Shown: positions 1 through 11,007, counted from the stretch's first letter. The stretch: DNA of 64,000 bases from Pseudomonas faucium (GCF_021602585.1 NZ_BQIP01000003.1:284614-348613); one strand, 5' to 3'. Made by a program: numbers and translations. Notes: generated by a model not told the origin, from the letters alone.

Positions 1-467
1 CGCAGCCGTCGCGCCGCCAGGACATCGACTTCATCTTCCTCGCCTCGACCCCACAACAGGCGCAGCAGATCAAGCCGACCCTGAACTTCCAGTACGCCGG
101 TGACGTGCCGGTCTACGCCACCTCGAACCTGTACAGCGCCAGCGGTGACGTGAACCAGTACAACGACATGAACGGCATTCGCTTCTGCGAAACCCCGTGG
201 CTGCTCGACACCAGCAACAGCCTGCGCCAGCAGGTGGTGCAGCAATGGCCACAAGCCGCCGGCAGCCTCGGCCGCCTGTACGCCATGGGCGTCGATGCCT
301 ACAGCCTGGCGCCACGCCTGGGCCAGCTGAAGGCACTGCCGGACAACCGCGTACAAGGCCTCTCCGGCAGCCTGAGCATGAATGCCAGCCAGCGCATCGA
401 GCGCCAGCTGCCATGGGCCGAGTTCTCCGGCGGCCAGGTCAAGCGCCTGCCGGACACCAGCCGCTGA
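1..467 (+). CDS. lpoA: Penicillin-binding protein activator LpoA/LppC, C-terminal part (5' end outside window)
   Basis: The reading frame is open from the window edge (codons start at base 3) to a TGA at 465-467 and gives about 154 residues. The text, with segments such as DFIFLAST, YAGDVPVYATSNLY and the late GLSGSLSMNASQRIER, matches the C-terminal domain of the LppC/LpoA family. These are outer-membrane lipoproteins that stimulate peptidoglycan synthase PBP1A. The signal peptide and TPR-like N-terminal domain lie upstream and cannot be seen. The stop overlaps the ATG of yraN by one base, the usual lpoA-yraN arrangement in gamma-proteobacteria, so translational coupling is likely. The family call is from recognition of sequence and neighbours. 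Confidence 0.88.
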   Translation, partial: QPSRRQDIDFIFLASTPQQAQQIKPTLNFQYAGDVPVYATSNLYSASGDVNQYNDMNGIRFCETPWLLDTSNSLRQQVVQQWPQAAGSLGRLYAMGVDAYSLAPRLGQLKALPDNRVQGLSGSLSMNASQRIERQLPWAEFSGGQVKRLPDTSR

Positions 468-838
468 TGCCGGACGCATCGCCCACCAGCGCTGGCCAGG
501 CCGCCGAACAGCAAGCCCTTGAGCACCTTCAAGGGCAAGGCTTGCAGCTGCTGACGCGCAATTGGCGATGCAAAGGTGGCGAGCTTGATCTGGTCATGCT
601 CGACGCCGATACAGTAGTATTCGTCGAAGTCCGCTACCGGTTGCATGCGGGCTTTGGCGGCGCCCTCGGCAGTATCGACGGGCGCAAGCAGAAACGGTTG
701 GTGCTTGCCGCCAGCCTGTTCCTGCAGAAGGAGTCCCGCTGGGCCGATTACCCCTGCCGCTTTGACGTTGTCGCCCTGCAGGGCAGCCACCATGCAGGCC
801 TTCCGCTTCAATGGCTGAAAAACGCCTTCGAATGCTGA
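467..838 (+). CDS. yraN: YraN/UPF0102 family nuclease-like protein
   Basis: A 123-residue protein starting at the ATG that overlaps the lpoA stop (TGATG). An in-frame open region extends upstream but is the lpoA shadow. It has the UPF0102 core of the PD-(D/E)XK nuclease superfamily: GELDLV at residues 38-43 and FVEVRYR at 52-58 supply the expected D, E and basic positions, and SIDGRKQKR follows at about 69. Length equals the family norm of about 120. The biochemical role is poorly defined in the family; recombination or DNA repair has been suggested. It probably shares a transcript with lpoA, with gmhA following after 86 bases. Confidence 0.88.
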   Translation: MPDASPTSAGQAAEQQALEHLQGQGLQLLTRNWRCKGGELDLVMLDADTVVFVEVRYRLHAGFGGALGSIDGRKQKRLVLAASLFLQKESRWADYPCRFDVVALQGSHHAGLPLQWLKNAFEC

Positions 839-915
839 ACCCACTCCACTATTTTTGCTCTATGTTTCGCGGGCTGGTCCCTGTTGCGCGTAGCAAAGGC
901 CACCGCCCCACTTAA

Positions 916-2093
<1,178 letters not shown>

Positions 2094-2103
2094 TTTCACC
2101 GAT

Positions 2104-2209
2104 CTGTTCGGGCCTCATCGCCGGCAAGCCGGCTCCCACAGGAGCCCACAAACTTCGAGATTGTGGCGTTTCTGTGGGAGCCGGCTTGCCGGCGATGAGG
2201 CCCGAACAG
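2104..2209. repeat. REP pair (BIME), 38-base inverted arms
   Basis: Two inverted arms, 2104-2141 and 2172-2209, are exact reverse complements. Each contains the P. putida REP core CGCCGGCAAGCCGGCTCCC or its complement. It sits between dolP and the small lipoprotein gene. Transcribed, it would form a very stable hairpin that could terminate or stabilise the upstream message. Confidence 0.95.
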
Positions 2210-2246
2210 GCAACGCCTTACCCTTCAGAACCCCAGGAAACACCGC

Positions 2247-2465
2247 ATGAAAAAGCTTCTGCTGCCTGCCCTGCTGATCGGCGCTTTCGCCACCCTGGCC
2301 GGCTGCTCCACCCCCAGCCTGATCACCCTCAACGACGGCCGCGAATTCCAGGCAGTCGACGCGCCGCGCTACGAGAAGGCCACCGGCTTCTACGAGTTCC
2401 AGCAGCTCGACGGCAAGCGCACCCGCATCAACAAGGACCAGGTACGCACCATCAGCGACCTGTAA
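2247..2465 (+). CDS. Small YgdI/YgdR-type lipoprotein
   Basis: 72 residues: MKKLLLPALL signal, lipobox TLAGC with Cys20, then a short domain with ITLNDGREF and TRINKDQVRTI. This is the pattern of the DUF903 YgdI/YgdR family of small SH3-like lipoproteins, whose function is unknown. It stands alone between a REP pair and a strong terminator, so it probably has its own promoter or is transcribed from dolP through the REP hairpin. Confidence 0.88.
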   Translation: MKKLLLPALLIGAFATLAGCSTPSLITLNDGREFQAVDAPRYEKATGFYEFQQLDGKRTRINKDQVRTISDL

Positions 2466-2481
2466 TCACGGGCCGGCAATG

Positions 2482-2514
2482 AAAAAGGCGATCCATTCGG
2501 ATCGCCTTTTTTGT
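2482..2514. terminator. Rho-independent terminator, bidirectional
   Basis: An A-run, the stem GGCGATCC / GGATCGCC and a run of T. The hairpin lies between the converging lipoprotein gene and sspB and can serve both strands. Confidence 0.88.
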
Positions 2515-2945
2515 TACTTGACCACCTTCAGGCTTGGCCGGCCACTTGGGCGCGGCGGCTGCCCACCGCCTTCTGGCGGGCCATCGTCGTCAGGCTCGAC
2601 ACCTTCTTCCTCTAACTCGTCATCTTGCATGACCGGCGGCTCCAGCTCGAAGACCATGCCCTGGCCGTTTTCACGGGCATAGATCCCGAGAATGGCAGCG
2701 GCCGGCACGAACAGCGAATGGGACACACCACTGAAACGCCCCTCGAAGCTTACCGCTTCGTTGTCCATGTGCAGGTTGCGCACGGCACTGGGGGAGATGT
2801 TCAGGACGATCTGGCCGTCACTGGCGAAGCCTTGCGGCACCTGGACAGCCGGGTACTCGGCATTGACCAGCATATGAGGGGTGCAATCGTTGTCGACGAT
2901 CCACTCGTACAGTGCTCGAACCAGATAGGGGCGACTGGAGTTCAT
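2514..2945 (-). CDS. sspB: ClpXP protease specificity-enhancing factor SspB
   Basis: 143 residues. The start chosen is the ATG at 2945 (MNSSRPYLVRALYEW), preceded by AAGGAG; the open frame runs further upstream, but that overlaps sspA. The N-terminal domain of about 110 residues matches SspB: YLVRALYEWIVDND, HMLVNAEYP and FSGVSHSLFVPAAAILGIYARENGQGM. The acidic, flexible tail ends in a short basic/hydrophobic peptide (PSLKVVK) that in SspB docks to the ClpX zinc-binding domain. SspB tethers ssrA-tagged and other substrates to ClpXP. It is co-transcribed behind sspA with a 10-base gap. Confidence 0.95.
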   Translation of the reverse strand: MNSSRPYLVRALYEWIVDNDCTPHMLVNAEYPAVQVPQGFASDGQIVLNISPSAVRNLHMDNEAVSFEGRFSGVSHSLFVPAAAILGIYARENGQGMVFELEPPVMQDDELEEEGVEPDDDGPPEGGGQPPRPSGRPSLKVVK

Positions 2946-2955
2946 CAACGGCTCC

Positions 2956-3696
<741 letters not shown>

Positions 3697-4476
3697 TCAA
3701 TGCACGTCCTTCCAGTATTCACGCTTGAGCAAATAGGCGAATACGAAGAAGAAAGCCAGGTACAGCAACACGTAGGTACCAATGCGCTGGCTTTCCAGTT
3801 TGACCGGGTTGGCCGAATAGGCCAGGAAGGTCACCAGGTTCTTGACCTTCTCGTCGAACTGCTCGGTGGTCAGGGTACCGGAATTCGGCGTGATGGTCAG
3901 CTGGTCACAGGCTTCATGGGTCAGCGGGCTCCCCGTCAATGGGTCGAATTGTTTCTTGCCATCGACCACGGTCTGCACCTGCTTGCAGCCAACCACCTGG
4001 TTGCCCTGCAGGCCGACCAGCACGTTGGGCATGCCGACGTTGGGGAAGACCTTGTTGTTCACCCCGTAAGGCCGCGACTTGTCCTCGTAGAAGCTGCGCA
4101 GGTAGGTGTACAACCAGTCGGTGCCGCGCACCCGGGCAACCAGGGTCAGGTCAGGTGGCGCAGCACCGAACCAGGCCTTGGCGTCGGCCGGCTGCATGCC
4201 GATGTTCATGTGGTCGCCGATCTTGGCACCGGTGAACACCAGCTTCTCCAGCATCAGTTCATGGGGGATCCCCAAGTCGTCGGCAACCCGCTCGTAGCGC
4301 TGGAACTTGGCGCTGTGGCAGCCCATGCAATAGTTGGCGAACGTGCGCGCGCCATCCTGCATGGCGGCCTTGTCAGCCAGGTCGATATCGACCTTGTCCA
4401 GCTCCAGGCCATGTTCGGCAGCGAAGGAAAAGGCAGGCATCACTGCCAGCAAAAATACTGCAATCAACTTTTTCAT
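3697..4476 (-). CDS. petC: Ubiquinol-cytochrome c reductase, cytochrome c1
   Basis: 259 residues beginning at the ATG that overlaps the petB stop (TGATG); the longer in-frame start lies inside petB. A cleavable signal peptide (MKKLIAVFLLAVMPAFSFAA) is followed by the haem c site CMGCH at 50-54. A possible axial Met lies in the HMNIGMQPADAKAW region. One C-terminal membrane anchor (YVLLYLAFFFVFAYLL) ends in a basic tail. Cytochrome c1 passes electrons from the Rieske protein to soluble cytochrome c in complex III. Third gene of petABC. Confidence 0.97.
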   Translation of the reverse strand: MKKLIAVFLLAVMPAFSFAAEHGLELDKVDIDLADKAAMQDGARTFANYCMGCHSAKFQRYERVADDLGIPHELMLEKLVFTGAKIGDHMNIGMQPADAKAWFGAAPPDLTLVARVRGTDWLYTYLRSFYEDKSRPYGVNNKVFPNVGMPNVLVGLQGNQVVGCKQVQTVVDGKKQFDPLTGSPLTHEACDQLTITPNSGTLTTEQFDEKVKNLVTFLAYSANPVKLESQRIGTYVLLYLAFFFVFAYLLKREYWKDVH

Positions 4477-5687
4477 CAGCCAGTCACCCTTTCCGGAACC
4501 GGTTTGGTCTTCTCGAGCCTTGTGTAGAACGGCATCAGCAGGAAGTAGGCGAAGTACAGCACCGTGCACACCTGCGACAGCAAGGTACGCCCAGGCGTCG
4601 GTGCCAGCACGCCGAGCACGCCGAGAATCACGAAGGCCACGCAGAACACCAGCAGGAAGACCTTGCTGATCCAGCCCTTGTAGCGCATCGAGCGCACAGG
4701 GCTGCGGTCCAGCCAGGGCAGCACGAACAGCACAGCGATCGCCGCACCCATGGCAATGACGCCGAACAGTTTGTCAGGCACCGCACGCAAGATCGCGTAG
4801 AACGGCGTGAAGTACCACACCGGGGCAATATGCTCAGGCGTCTTGAACGCGTTGGCCTGTTCGAAGTTGGGTTTTTCCAGGAAGTAACCGCCCATTTCCG
4901 GGAAGAAGAACACCACGGCGCAGAACACGAACAGGAATACCACCACGCCGACGATGTCTTTCACGGTGTAGTAAGGGTGGAACGGGATGCCATCCAGGGG
5001 AATGCCGTTCTCGTCCTTCTTCTTCTTGATGTCGACGCCATCGGGGTTGTTCGAACCCACTTCGTGCAGCGCCAGGATATGCAGCACCACCAGGCCCAGA
5101 ATCACGATCGGCAGGGCCACCACGTGCAAGGCGAAGAAGCGGTTCAGGGTGATGCCCGAAATCAGGTAGTCACCACGGATCCACTGGGTGAGGTCGCCGC
5201 CGATCACCGGGATGGCGCCGAACAGCGAAATGATCACCTGGGCACCCCAGTACGACATCTGCCCCCACGGCAGCAGGTAGCCCATGAAGGCCTCGGCCAT
5301 CAGCGCCAGGTAGATCAGCATGCCGAACAGCCAGACCAGCTCGCGTGGCTTCTGGTAGGAGCCGTAGAGCAGGCCGCGGAACATGTGCAGGTAGACCACG
5401 ATGAAGAACGCCGAGGCGCCCGTGGAGTGCAGGTAGCGCAGGATCCAGCCGTACTCGACGTCACGCATGATGTACTCGACCGAGGCGAAGGCCTCTTCTG
5501 CCGAGGGCGTGAAACTCATGGTCAGCCATACGCCGGTGACGATCTGGTTGACCAGCACCAGCAGGGCCAGGGAGCCGAAGAAGTACAGGAAGTTGAAGTT
5601 CTTGGGCGCGTAATACTTGCTCAGGTGGTCTTCCCACATCTTGGTCGCGGGGAAGCGAGCATCAATCCAGTCCATGAACTTGCTCAT
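4476..5687 (-). CDS. petB: Ubiquinol-cytochrome c reductase, cytochrome b
   Basis: 403 residues from the ATG at 5687; a second ATG directly before it (5690) is also in frame, and AGGAG precedes both. Multi-spanning membrane protein with two pairs of haem-ligand histidines, in RYLHSTGASAFFIVVYLH and in RFFALHVVALPIVILGLVVLH. The Qo-site motif reads PVWY rather than PEWY, the known variant of beta/gamma-proteobacterial cytochrome b. It oxidises ubiquinol and translocates protons with petA and petC products. It overlaps petA (stop TGA at 5687-5689) and petC, so translation is tightly coupled. Confidence 0.97.
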   Translation of the reverse strand: MSKFMDWIDARFPATKMWEDHLSKYYAPKNFNFLYFFGSLALLVLVNQIVTGVWLTMSFTPSAEEAFASVEYIMRDVEYGWILRYLHSTGASAFFIVVYLHMFRGLLYGSYQKPRELVWLFGMLIYLALMAEAFMGYLLPWGQMSYWGAQVIISLFGAIPVIGGDLTQWIRGDYLISGITLNRFFALHVVALPIVILGLVVLHILALHEVGSNNPDGVDIKKKKDENGIPLDGIPFHPYYTVKDIVGVVVFLFVFCAVVFFFPEMGGYFLEKPNFEQANAFKTPEHIAPVWYFTPFYAILRAVPDKLFGVIAMGAAIAVLFVLPWLDRSPVRSMRYKGWISKVFLLVFCVAFVILGVLGVLAPTPGRTLLSQVCTVLYFAYFLLMPFYTRLEKTKPVPERVTG

Positions 5688-6280
5688 CATGCTTTCTCCT
5701 GGTCGACGCCGATGACGATGATGTCATCCGACTCGTAAGAGTGCGGCGGCACTGGCAGGTTGAGAGGCGCTGGCTGCGACTTGTAGACACGCCCAGCCAG
5801 GTCGTAATGGGAGCCGTGGCACGGGCAGAAGTAGCCGCCCACCCATTTCGGGCCGAGGTCGGCAGGGGCGACTTCCGGGCGGAAGGTCGGCGAGCAGCCC
5901 AGGTGGGTGCACAGGCCGACGAGAATGAGGATTTCCGGCTTGATCGAGCGTACCTCGGGGTCGACATAGGCCGGCTGCTCCGACGCTTTGGACTCCGGGT
6001 CGGACAGCTCGCCCGTGATCTTCTTGAGGTTGCCCAGGATCTCTTGCGTTCGCCGCACGATGAATACGGGCTGGCCGCGCCACTCAGCGACCATTTGCTG
6101 CCCAGGTTCGACCTTGGCGATATTGACCTTCACCGGTGCACCGGCTGCTTTCGCCTTGGCACTGGGAAACCATGACCCCACGAACGGTACCGCAGCCCCC
6201 ACTGCCCCCGCTGCCCCGACCACGGATGTCGCGGCTACGAGGAAGCGGCGCCGGCCTGCGTTGACGCCGTCATTGCTCAT
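5687..6280 (-). CDS. petA: Ubiquinol-cytochrome c reductase, Rieske iron-sulfur protein
   Basis: 197 residues. A twin-arginine-type N-terminus (GRRRFLVAATS) leads into one membrane anchor (residues about 14-36). The 2Fe-2S ligands are present: CTHLGC at 124-129 and CPCHGSH at 152-158. It takes electrons from ubiquinol at the Qo site and hands them to cytochrome c1. First gene of petABC. The 200 bases upstream are free of genes and should contain the promoter, but no convincing hexamers were found. Confidence 0.97.
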   Translation of the reverse strand: MSNDGVNAGRRRFLVAATSVVGAAGAVGAAVPFVGSWFPSAKAKAAGAPVKVNIAKVEPGQQMVAEWRGQPVFIVRRTQEILGNLKKITGELSDPESKASEQPAYVDPEVRSIKPEILILVGLCTHLGCSPTFRPEVAPADLGPKWVGGYFCPCHGSHYDLAGRVYKSQPAPLNLPVPPHSYESDDIIVIGVDQEKA

Positions 6281-6491
6281 TCAGTCCTCTCCCATCAGCT
6301 TGCTTGGCCTGTTGGATCAGGCCTGTACTTAGGTAATGTCTGTGGCACTAAAAATTGGTCGTCATGGTAAGTAACAAAACCACACAATGACAAGGTGATT
6401 ACCCCCACTACAGGCTGTAACCCTCGCTTTGCTTGATCTGCGTCTATGCGCCAAGTCGCCACCGACATGCTGACAGGTTAGTTCAAGACAT

Positions 6492-6528
6492 AAAAAAAGC
6501 CCGGTTCCAAGGAACCGGGCTTTTTTTG
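6492..6528. terminator. Terminator after rpsI
   Basis: A 10-base stem, GCCCGGTTCC / GGAACCGGGC, flanked by A7 on one side and T7 on the other, so it can work in both directions. It lies just after the rpsI stop on the minus strand. Confidence 0.9.
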
Positions 6529-6543
6529 ACTGCCGAAGCGGTA

Positions 6544-6936
6544 TTAACGCTTGGAGTACTGAGGACGCTTACGCGCTTTACGCAGACCCACTTTCTTACG
6601 CTCGACTTCACGAGCGTCGCGGGTGACGTAGCCAGCACGACGCAGAGCGCCACGCAGGGTTTCGTCGTATTCCATCAGAGCGCGGGTGATACCGTGACGG
6701 ATCGCACCGGCTTGACCGCTGACACCACCACCGGAAACGGTGACGTAGATGTCGAACTTCTCAACGGTCTCGGTCAGTTCCAGCGGCTGGCGAACAACCA
6801 TGCGAGCGGTTTCGCGACCGAAGAACACGTCCAGAGAACGGTTGTTGATGGAGATGTTACCAGTACCCGGACGCAGGAAAACGCGAGCGGTTGCGGTCTT
6901 GCGACGGCCAGTGCCGTAATTTTGAGTCGCCGACAT
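6544..6936 (-). CDS. rpsI: 30S ribosomal protein S9
   Basis: 130 residues, full family length. Recognised by [15 protein letters not shown] at the N-terminus, the GGG-containing central loop and the basic C-terminal tail ending RPQYSKR that reaches the ribosomal P site. It follows rplM after 14 bases, forming the standard rplM-rpsI operon. Confidence 0.98.
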   Translation of the reverse strand: MSATQNYGTGRRKTATARVFLRPGTGNISINNRSLDVFFGRETARMVVRQPLELTETVEKFDIYVTVSGGGVSGQAGAIRHGITRALMEYDETLRGALRRAGYVTRDAREVERKKVGLRKARKRPQYSKR

Positions 6937-6950
6937 AATGAACTATCCCG

Positions 6951-7379
6951 TTAGATCTTCAGTTCTTGAGGCTGCTGAGCAGTGTGTGGGTGAGCAGCAC
7001 CCGCGTACACTTTCAGCTTGCGGTACATGTCGCGACCCAGCGGGTTCTTCGGCAGCATGCCTTTGACCGCGGTTTCGATAACACGCTCAGGGGCTTTGGC
7101 GATCAACTTCTCGAAGTTGATTTCCTTGATGCCACCTGGGAAGCCGGAGTGGGAGTAGTACATCTTGTCGGAAGACTTGGCGCCAGTTACACGGATCTGC
7201 TCGGCGTTGATGACGACGATGTAGTCGCCGGTGTCAACGTGAGGGGTGTATTCTGGTTTGTGTTTGCCACGCAGACGGGTAGCGATTTCGGTAGCCAGAC
7301 GACCCAGGGTCTGGCCAGCGGCGTCGACTACGAACCACTCGCGCTTTACTGTTTCCGGTTTAGCAGTAAAAGTTTTCAT
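6951..7379 (-). CDS. rplM: 50S ribosomal protein L13
   Basis: 142 residues, full length. Typical segments are [40 protein letters not shown] and [19 protein letters not shown]. First gene of the rplM-rpsI operon, transcribed from a promoter 44-72 bases upstream. Confidence 0.98.
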   Translation of the reverse strand: MKTFTAKPETVKREWFVVDAAGQTLGRLATEIATRLRGKHKPEYTPHVDTGDYIVVINAEQIRVTGAKSSDKMYYSHSGFPGGIKEINFEKLIAKAPERVIETAVKGMLPKNPLGRDMYRKLKVYAGAAHPHTAQQPQELKI

Positions 7380-7422
7380 TCTCTAAAGCCTCAGAGGCCG
7401 CCCAGCGAAAAATAGACGGCGA

Positions 7423-7451
7423 ATCTTACTGGATAGTGCACACCTTGCCAA
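7423..7451 (-). promoter_or_regulatory. Sigma-70 type promoter for rplM-rpsI
   Basis: On the minus strand TTGGCA (7451-7446), a 17-base spacer and TAAGAT (7428-7423) give a near-consensus promoter about 44 bases before the rplM ATG. Confidence 0.75.
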
Positions 7452-7637
7452 GGGCAAGCGCGCAGCCGAACACAGGCGCTATTGGGGGCTCGGGTCGGGC
7501 ACGCCAATGTTCGACGGGGTTCATCCTGCGTGGTGGTGCATCACTTCCTCCACACGGAGAGGGGCCGAATTATCCAGATTGCGCGAAAAATTTCAACCTG
7601 CTTTTATGGATGTCTTTGCCCAAGGAGTGCTTTCCCG

Positions 7638-8678
7638 ATGGAATACCGCAAGCTCGGCCGTACCGACCTGGATGTCAGCGCCCTGTGCCTGGGCACCATG
7701 ACCTGGGGCGAACAGAACGATGGCGCCGAGGCCTTCGCCCAGATCGCCATGGCCAAGGCCTATGGCGTCAACTTCATCGACACCGCCGAAATGTACCCGG
7801 TGCCGCCGCGCCCCGAGACCTACGCCGCCACCGAGCGCATCATCGGCAACTGGTTCCGCCAGCAGGGTGACCGCGACGACTGGATCCTCGCCAGCAAGGT
7901 CGCCGGCCCCGGCAACGGCATCAGCCACATCCGCGACGGCCAGCTCAAGCACAACCGCACGCACATCGTTGCCGCGCTGGACGAAAGCCTCAAGCGCCTG
8001 CACACCGACCGCATCGACCTGTACCAGCTGCACTGGCCCGAGCGCAGCACCAACTTCTTCGGCAAGCTGGGCTACCAGCACCTGGCCAATGACCTGTTCA
8101 CGCCGCTGGAAGAAACCCTCGAGGTGCTCGACGAGCAGGTGCGCGCCGGCAAGATCCGCCATATCGGCCTGTCCAACGAAACGCCCTGGGGCACCATGAA
8201 GTTCCTGCAGCTGGCGGAAAGCCGCGGCTGGCCGCGGGCGGTGTCGATCCAGAACCCGTACAACCTGCTCAACCGCAGCTTCGAGGTGGGCCTGGCGGAG
8301 GTGGCGATTCGCGAGCAGTGCGGCCTGCTGGCCTATTCGCCGCTGGCGTTCGGCATGCTGTCGGGCAAGTACGAAAACGGCGCCCGCCCGGCCACTGCCC
8401 GCCTGTCCTTGTTCAGCCGCTTTGCCCGCTATTCCAATCCGCAGACCGTGGCGGCCTGCAGCCGCTACATCAAGCTGGCGCGCGACCATGGGCTGGACCC
8501 GGCGCAGATGGCCCTGGCGTTCGTCACCCGGCAACCGTTCGTGACCAGCAACATCATCGGCGCCACCGACCTGGTGCAACTGGAGAGCAACCTCAAGAGC
8601 CTGCAACTGAGCCTGAGCGACGAGCTGCTGGCAGCGATCGAGGCGGTTCACCAGGACCAGCCGAACCCGGCGCCCTGA
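7638..8678 (+). CDS. Aldo/keto reductase, Tas-like
   Basis: 346 residues. The start is the ATG at 7638 with AAGGAG 10 bases upstream; an in-frame open region back to 7482 has no such site. The AKR (beta/alpha)8 fold shows MEYRKLGRTDLDVS, the catalytic D48 and Y53 in FIDTAEMY, K87 in LASKVAG, and IDLYQLHWP. The late NADP-binding segment is SNIIGATDLVQLESNL. It is closest in pattern to E. coli Tas, an NADP(H)-dependent reductase of unclear physiological substrate. It stands alone between rplM and a divergent-type regulator gene. Confidence 0.9.
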   Translation: MEYRKLGRTDLDVSALCLGTMTWGEQNDGAEAFAQIAMAKAYGVNFIDTAEMYPVPPRPETYAATERIIGNWFRQQGDRDDWILASKVAGPGNGISHIRDGQLKHNRTHIVAALDESLKRLHTDRIDLYQLHWPERSTNFFGKLGYQHLANDLFTPLEETLEVLDEQVRAGKIRHIGLSNETPWGTMKFLQLAESRGWPRAVSIQNPYNLLNRSFEVGLAEVAIREQCGLLAYSPLAFGMLSGKYENGARPATARLSLFSRFARYSNPQTVAACSRYIKLARDHGLDPAQMALAFVTRQPFVTSNIIGATDLVQLESNLKSLQLSLSDELLAAIEAVHQDQPNPAP

Positions 8679-8781
8679 CCTGCAGGGGCCGCTTTGCGGC
8701 CCGCTGTTACACGGGGTAGACACAATCGCCAAAAAATAAGACGATCCAGCCGGTGATTGACCACTCTACCCTATAAGAACA

Positions 8782-9786
8782 ATGACAATGATGTTTACCC
8801 AACCCTCGGCGTCGCTGCGGCGCGTCAGCATCCTGGCCATTGACAAGGTCTTTGCTTCGACCCTGATGCAGGCCAAGGATTTCTTCCACCTCGCCAGCTT
8901 GCGCTACAGCAAACAGCTGGGCCTGGGCCTGCAGCCGATGTTCGACATCAGCCTGGTGAGCCCCGACGGCCAGCCGGTGGACAGCTTCAGCAACGTGCAA
9001 CTGCCGGTCGACGGCGGCCTCGACGATGCCGACGTGATCATCCTCCCGGCCTTCTGGGAAGATTTCGACACCCTCTTGCAACGCTACCCCCAGGTATTGC
9101 CATGGCTGCGCCAGCAGCATGCCCGTGGCGCGGTCCTGTGCGCAGAGGCAAGCGGCGTGTTCTGGCTGGCCGAGGCGGGCCTGCTCGACGGCAAGGAGGC
9201 AACCACCTACTGGCGCTTCTTCGCCAGCTTCGCCGAGCGTTTCCCCAAGATCCGGCTCAACCAGGACAAGCACCTGACCGATGCCGACAACCTGTACTGT
9301 GCAGGCGGCACCACCTCGGCCTGCGACCTGTACATCTACCTGATCGAGCGTTTCTGCGGGGCCAACGTGGCCCGCGCGGTGGCCCGTGACATCCTCTATG
9401 AAGTGCAGCGCAACTACACCCCGGGGCGCATGGGCTTCGGTGGGCAGAAGCTGCACCAGGACCTGATCATCCTGCAGATCCAGCACTGGCTGGAGGAGCA
9501 TTTCGCCGACAAGTTCCGCTTCGAGGATGTGGCCCGCAACCATGGCATGAGCATCCGCAACTTCATGCGCCGCTTCCAGGGGGCGACCGGCGACAAGCCG
9601 TTGCATTACCTGCAGCGCTTGCGCATCGAGACGGCCAAGGGGCTGCTGTCGAGCACGCGCAAGAGCATCAAGACCATCAGCTACGAAGTGGGCTATGACG
9701 ATGCCAGCTTCTTTGCGCGGTTGTTCCGCCAGCACACGGAGTTGTCGCCGAACCAGTATCGCCAGCAGTTCATGCAGGAAGCCTGA
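8782..9786 (+). CDS. GlxA-type AraC family transcriptional regulator
   Basis: 334 residues; a second in-frame ATG at 8788 (MMF) is possible. The N-terminal two thirds (about 15-190) form a DJ-1/PfpI (class I glutamine amidotransferase-like) domain with VILPAFWEDFD and the nucleophile-elbow region VLCAEASGVFWLAEAGLL. The C-terminal 95 residues are an AraC helix-turn-helix pair (FRFEDVARNHGMSIRNFMRRF and IKTISYEVGYDDASFFARLFR). Members sense small metabolites such as quaternary amines or amino acids; the ligand here is unknown. A REP pair follows the stop. Confidence 0.88.
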   Translation: MTMMFTQPSASLRRVSILAIDKVFASTLMQAKDFFHLASLRYSKQLGLGLQPMFDISLVSPDGQPVDSFSNVQLPVDGGLDDADVIILPAFWEDFDTLLQRYPQVLPWLRQQHARGAVLCAEASGVFWLAEAGLLDGKEATTYWRFFASFAERFPKIRLNQDKHLTDADNLYCAGGTTSACDLYIYLIERFCGANVARAVARDILYEVQRNYTPGRMGFGGQKLHQDLIILQIQHWLEEHFADKFRFEDVARNHGMSIRNFMRRFQGATGDKPLHYLQRLRIETAKGLLSSTRKSIKTISYEVGYDDASFFARLFRQHTELSPNQYRQQFMQEA

Positions 9787-9793
9787 AACCACT

Positions 9794-9885
9794 GGGGCCG
9801 CTTCGTGCCCCATCGCCGGCAAGCCGGCCCCCACACCAATCTCTGTGGGAGCCGGCTTGCCGGCGATGGGCCGCAAAGCGGCCCC
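9794..9885. repeat. REP pair (BIME)
   Basis: Inverted REP cores between the regulator and zapE, which converge here. The right arm (9843-9885) is followed by the reverse-complement GGCCGC/GCGGCC flanks. Probably acts as a bidirectional transcription end. Confidence 0.92.
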
Positions 9886-9891
9886 CGTTGT

Positions 9892-10986
9892 TTACGGCTT
9901 GTGTGCGCGCGACAGGAATTCGTGCGACTGCATCTCCAGCAACCGGCTCAGGGTGCGCTGGAATTCGAACGCCAAGCGCCCGCCGGTGTACAAGTCCTTG
10001 AGCTCCACCTCGGCCGAGATGATCAGCTTGACGTTGCGGTCGTAGAACTCGTCGACCATGTTGATGAAGCGCCGGGCGATGTCGTCGGTGGTCACGCTCA
10101 TCTGCTCGACGTTGCTCAGCAGCACGGCGTGGAAGATCTTGCCCAGCTCGATGTAGTCGTTCTGGCTGCGCGGCCCGTCGCACAGGGCACGGAAGTCGAA
10201 CCAGGCAACATCGTCACAGGTGCGCAGGGCGTGGATCGGGCGGTTCTCGATCATCAGCACGTCGTTGTCGACCGCCTGGGTGCACTCCGGCGTCAGCGCC
10301 TTGAAGCTTGCGCGCATGCTCTGCTCGGCCGCTTCGTTCAGCGGGAAGTGGAACAGCTCGGCCTGCTCCAGGTGGCGCAGGCGGTAGTCGACGCCGCTGT
10401 CGACGTTCACCACATCGGTGTACTGCTTGATCATGGCGATGGCCGGCAGGAAGCGCGCACGCTGCAGGCCATCCTTGTACAGGCCGTCGGGGACGATGTT
10501 GGAGGTCGCCACCAGCGAGACGCCGTTCTTGAACAGCTCTTCCATCAAGGTGCCGAGGATCATGGCATCGGTGATGTCGGAAACGAAGAACTCATCGAAG
10601 CAGATGACCCTGGCTTCTTCGCTGAAGCGCTTGGCGATGATGGTCAGCGGGTTCTTCTCGCCCTTGAGGGTCTTCATCTCCTCGTGGACGCGCTTCATGA
10701 AGCGGTGGAAGTGCGTACGCATCTTCTGCTTGAACGGCAGCGCCTCGAAGAACGTATCGACCAGGTAGGTCTTGCCGCGCCCTACTCCACCCCAGAAATA
10801 CAGGCCCTTGACCGGCGTCTGCTCCTTCTTGCCGAACAGCTTGCCGAACACGCCCGGCTTGTTGTTCTGCGCAGCGATCAGGTCGTCGTACAGACGCTGC
10901 AGGTGACGCACCGCAGTTTCCTGCGCCGCGTCATGGAAGAAGTCGGGACGTTTCAGATCTGCTTGATATCGTTCTAGGGGCGTCAT
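9892..10986 (-). CDS. zapE: Cell division ATPase ZapE (AFG1-like)
   Basis: 364 residues. AFG1/ZapE P-loop ATPase: Walker A GGVGRGKT at about 66-73, Walker B VICFDEFFVSD, then ATSNIVPDGLY as the sensor region. The length matches ZapE (about 370). In E. coli it associates with the Z-ring under stress and modulates FtsZ polymers; in mitochondria the homologue handles misassembled respiratory proteins. Monocistronic, following trpS on the same strand. Confidence 0.93.
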   Translation of the reverse strand: MTPLERYQADLKRPDFFHDAAQETAVRHLQRLYDDLIAAQNNKPGVFGKLFGKKEQTPVKGLYFWGGVGRGKTYLVDTFFEALPFKQKMRTHFHRFMKRVHEEMKTLKGEKNPLTIIAKRFSEEARVICFDEFFVSDITDAMILGTLMEELFKNGVSLVATSNIVPDGLYKDGLQRARFLPAIAMIKQYTDVVNVDSGVDYRLRHLEQAELFHFPLNEAAEQSMRASFKALTPECTQAVDNDVLMIENRPIHALRTCDDVAWFDFRALCDGPRSQNDYIELGKIFHAVLLSNVEQMSVTTDDIARRFINMVDEFYDRNVKLIISAEVELKDLYTGGRLAFEFQRTLSRLLEMQSHEFLSRAHKP

Positions 10987-11007
10987 GATTTCGTTAGCGA
11001 GGCAACA

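Noticed and set aside
4800-4900. PVWY instead of PEWY in cytochrome b looked like a damaged Qo site
   Set aside because: PVWY is the usual form in beta/gamma-proteobacterial cytochrome b.
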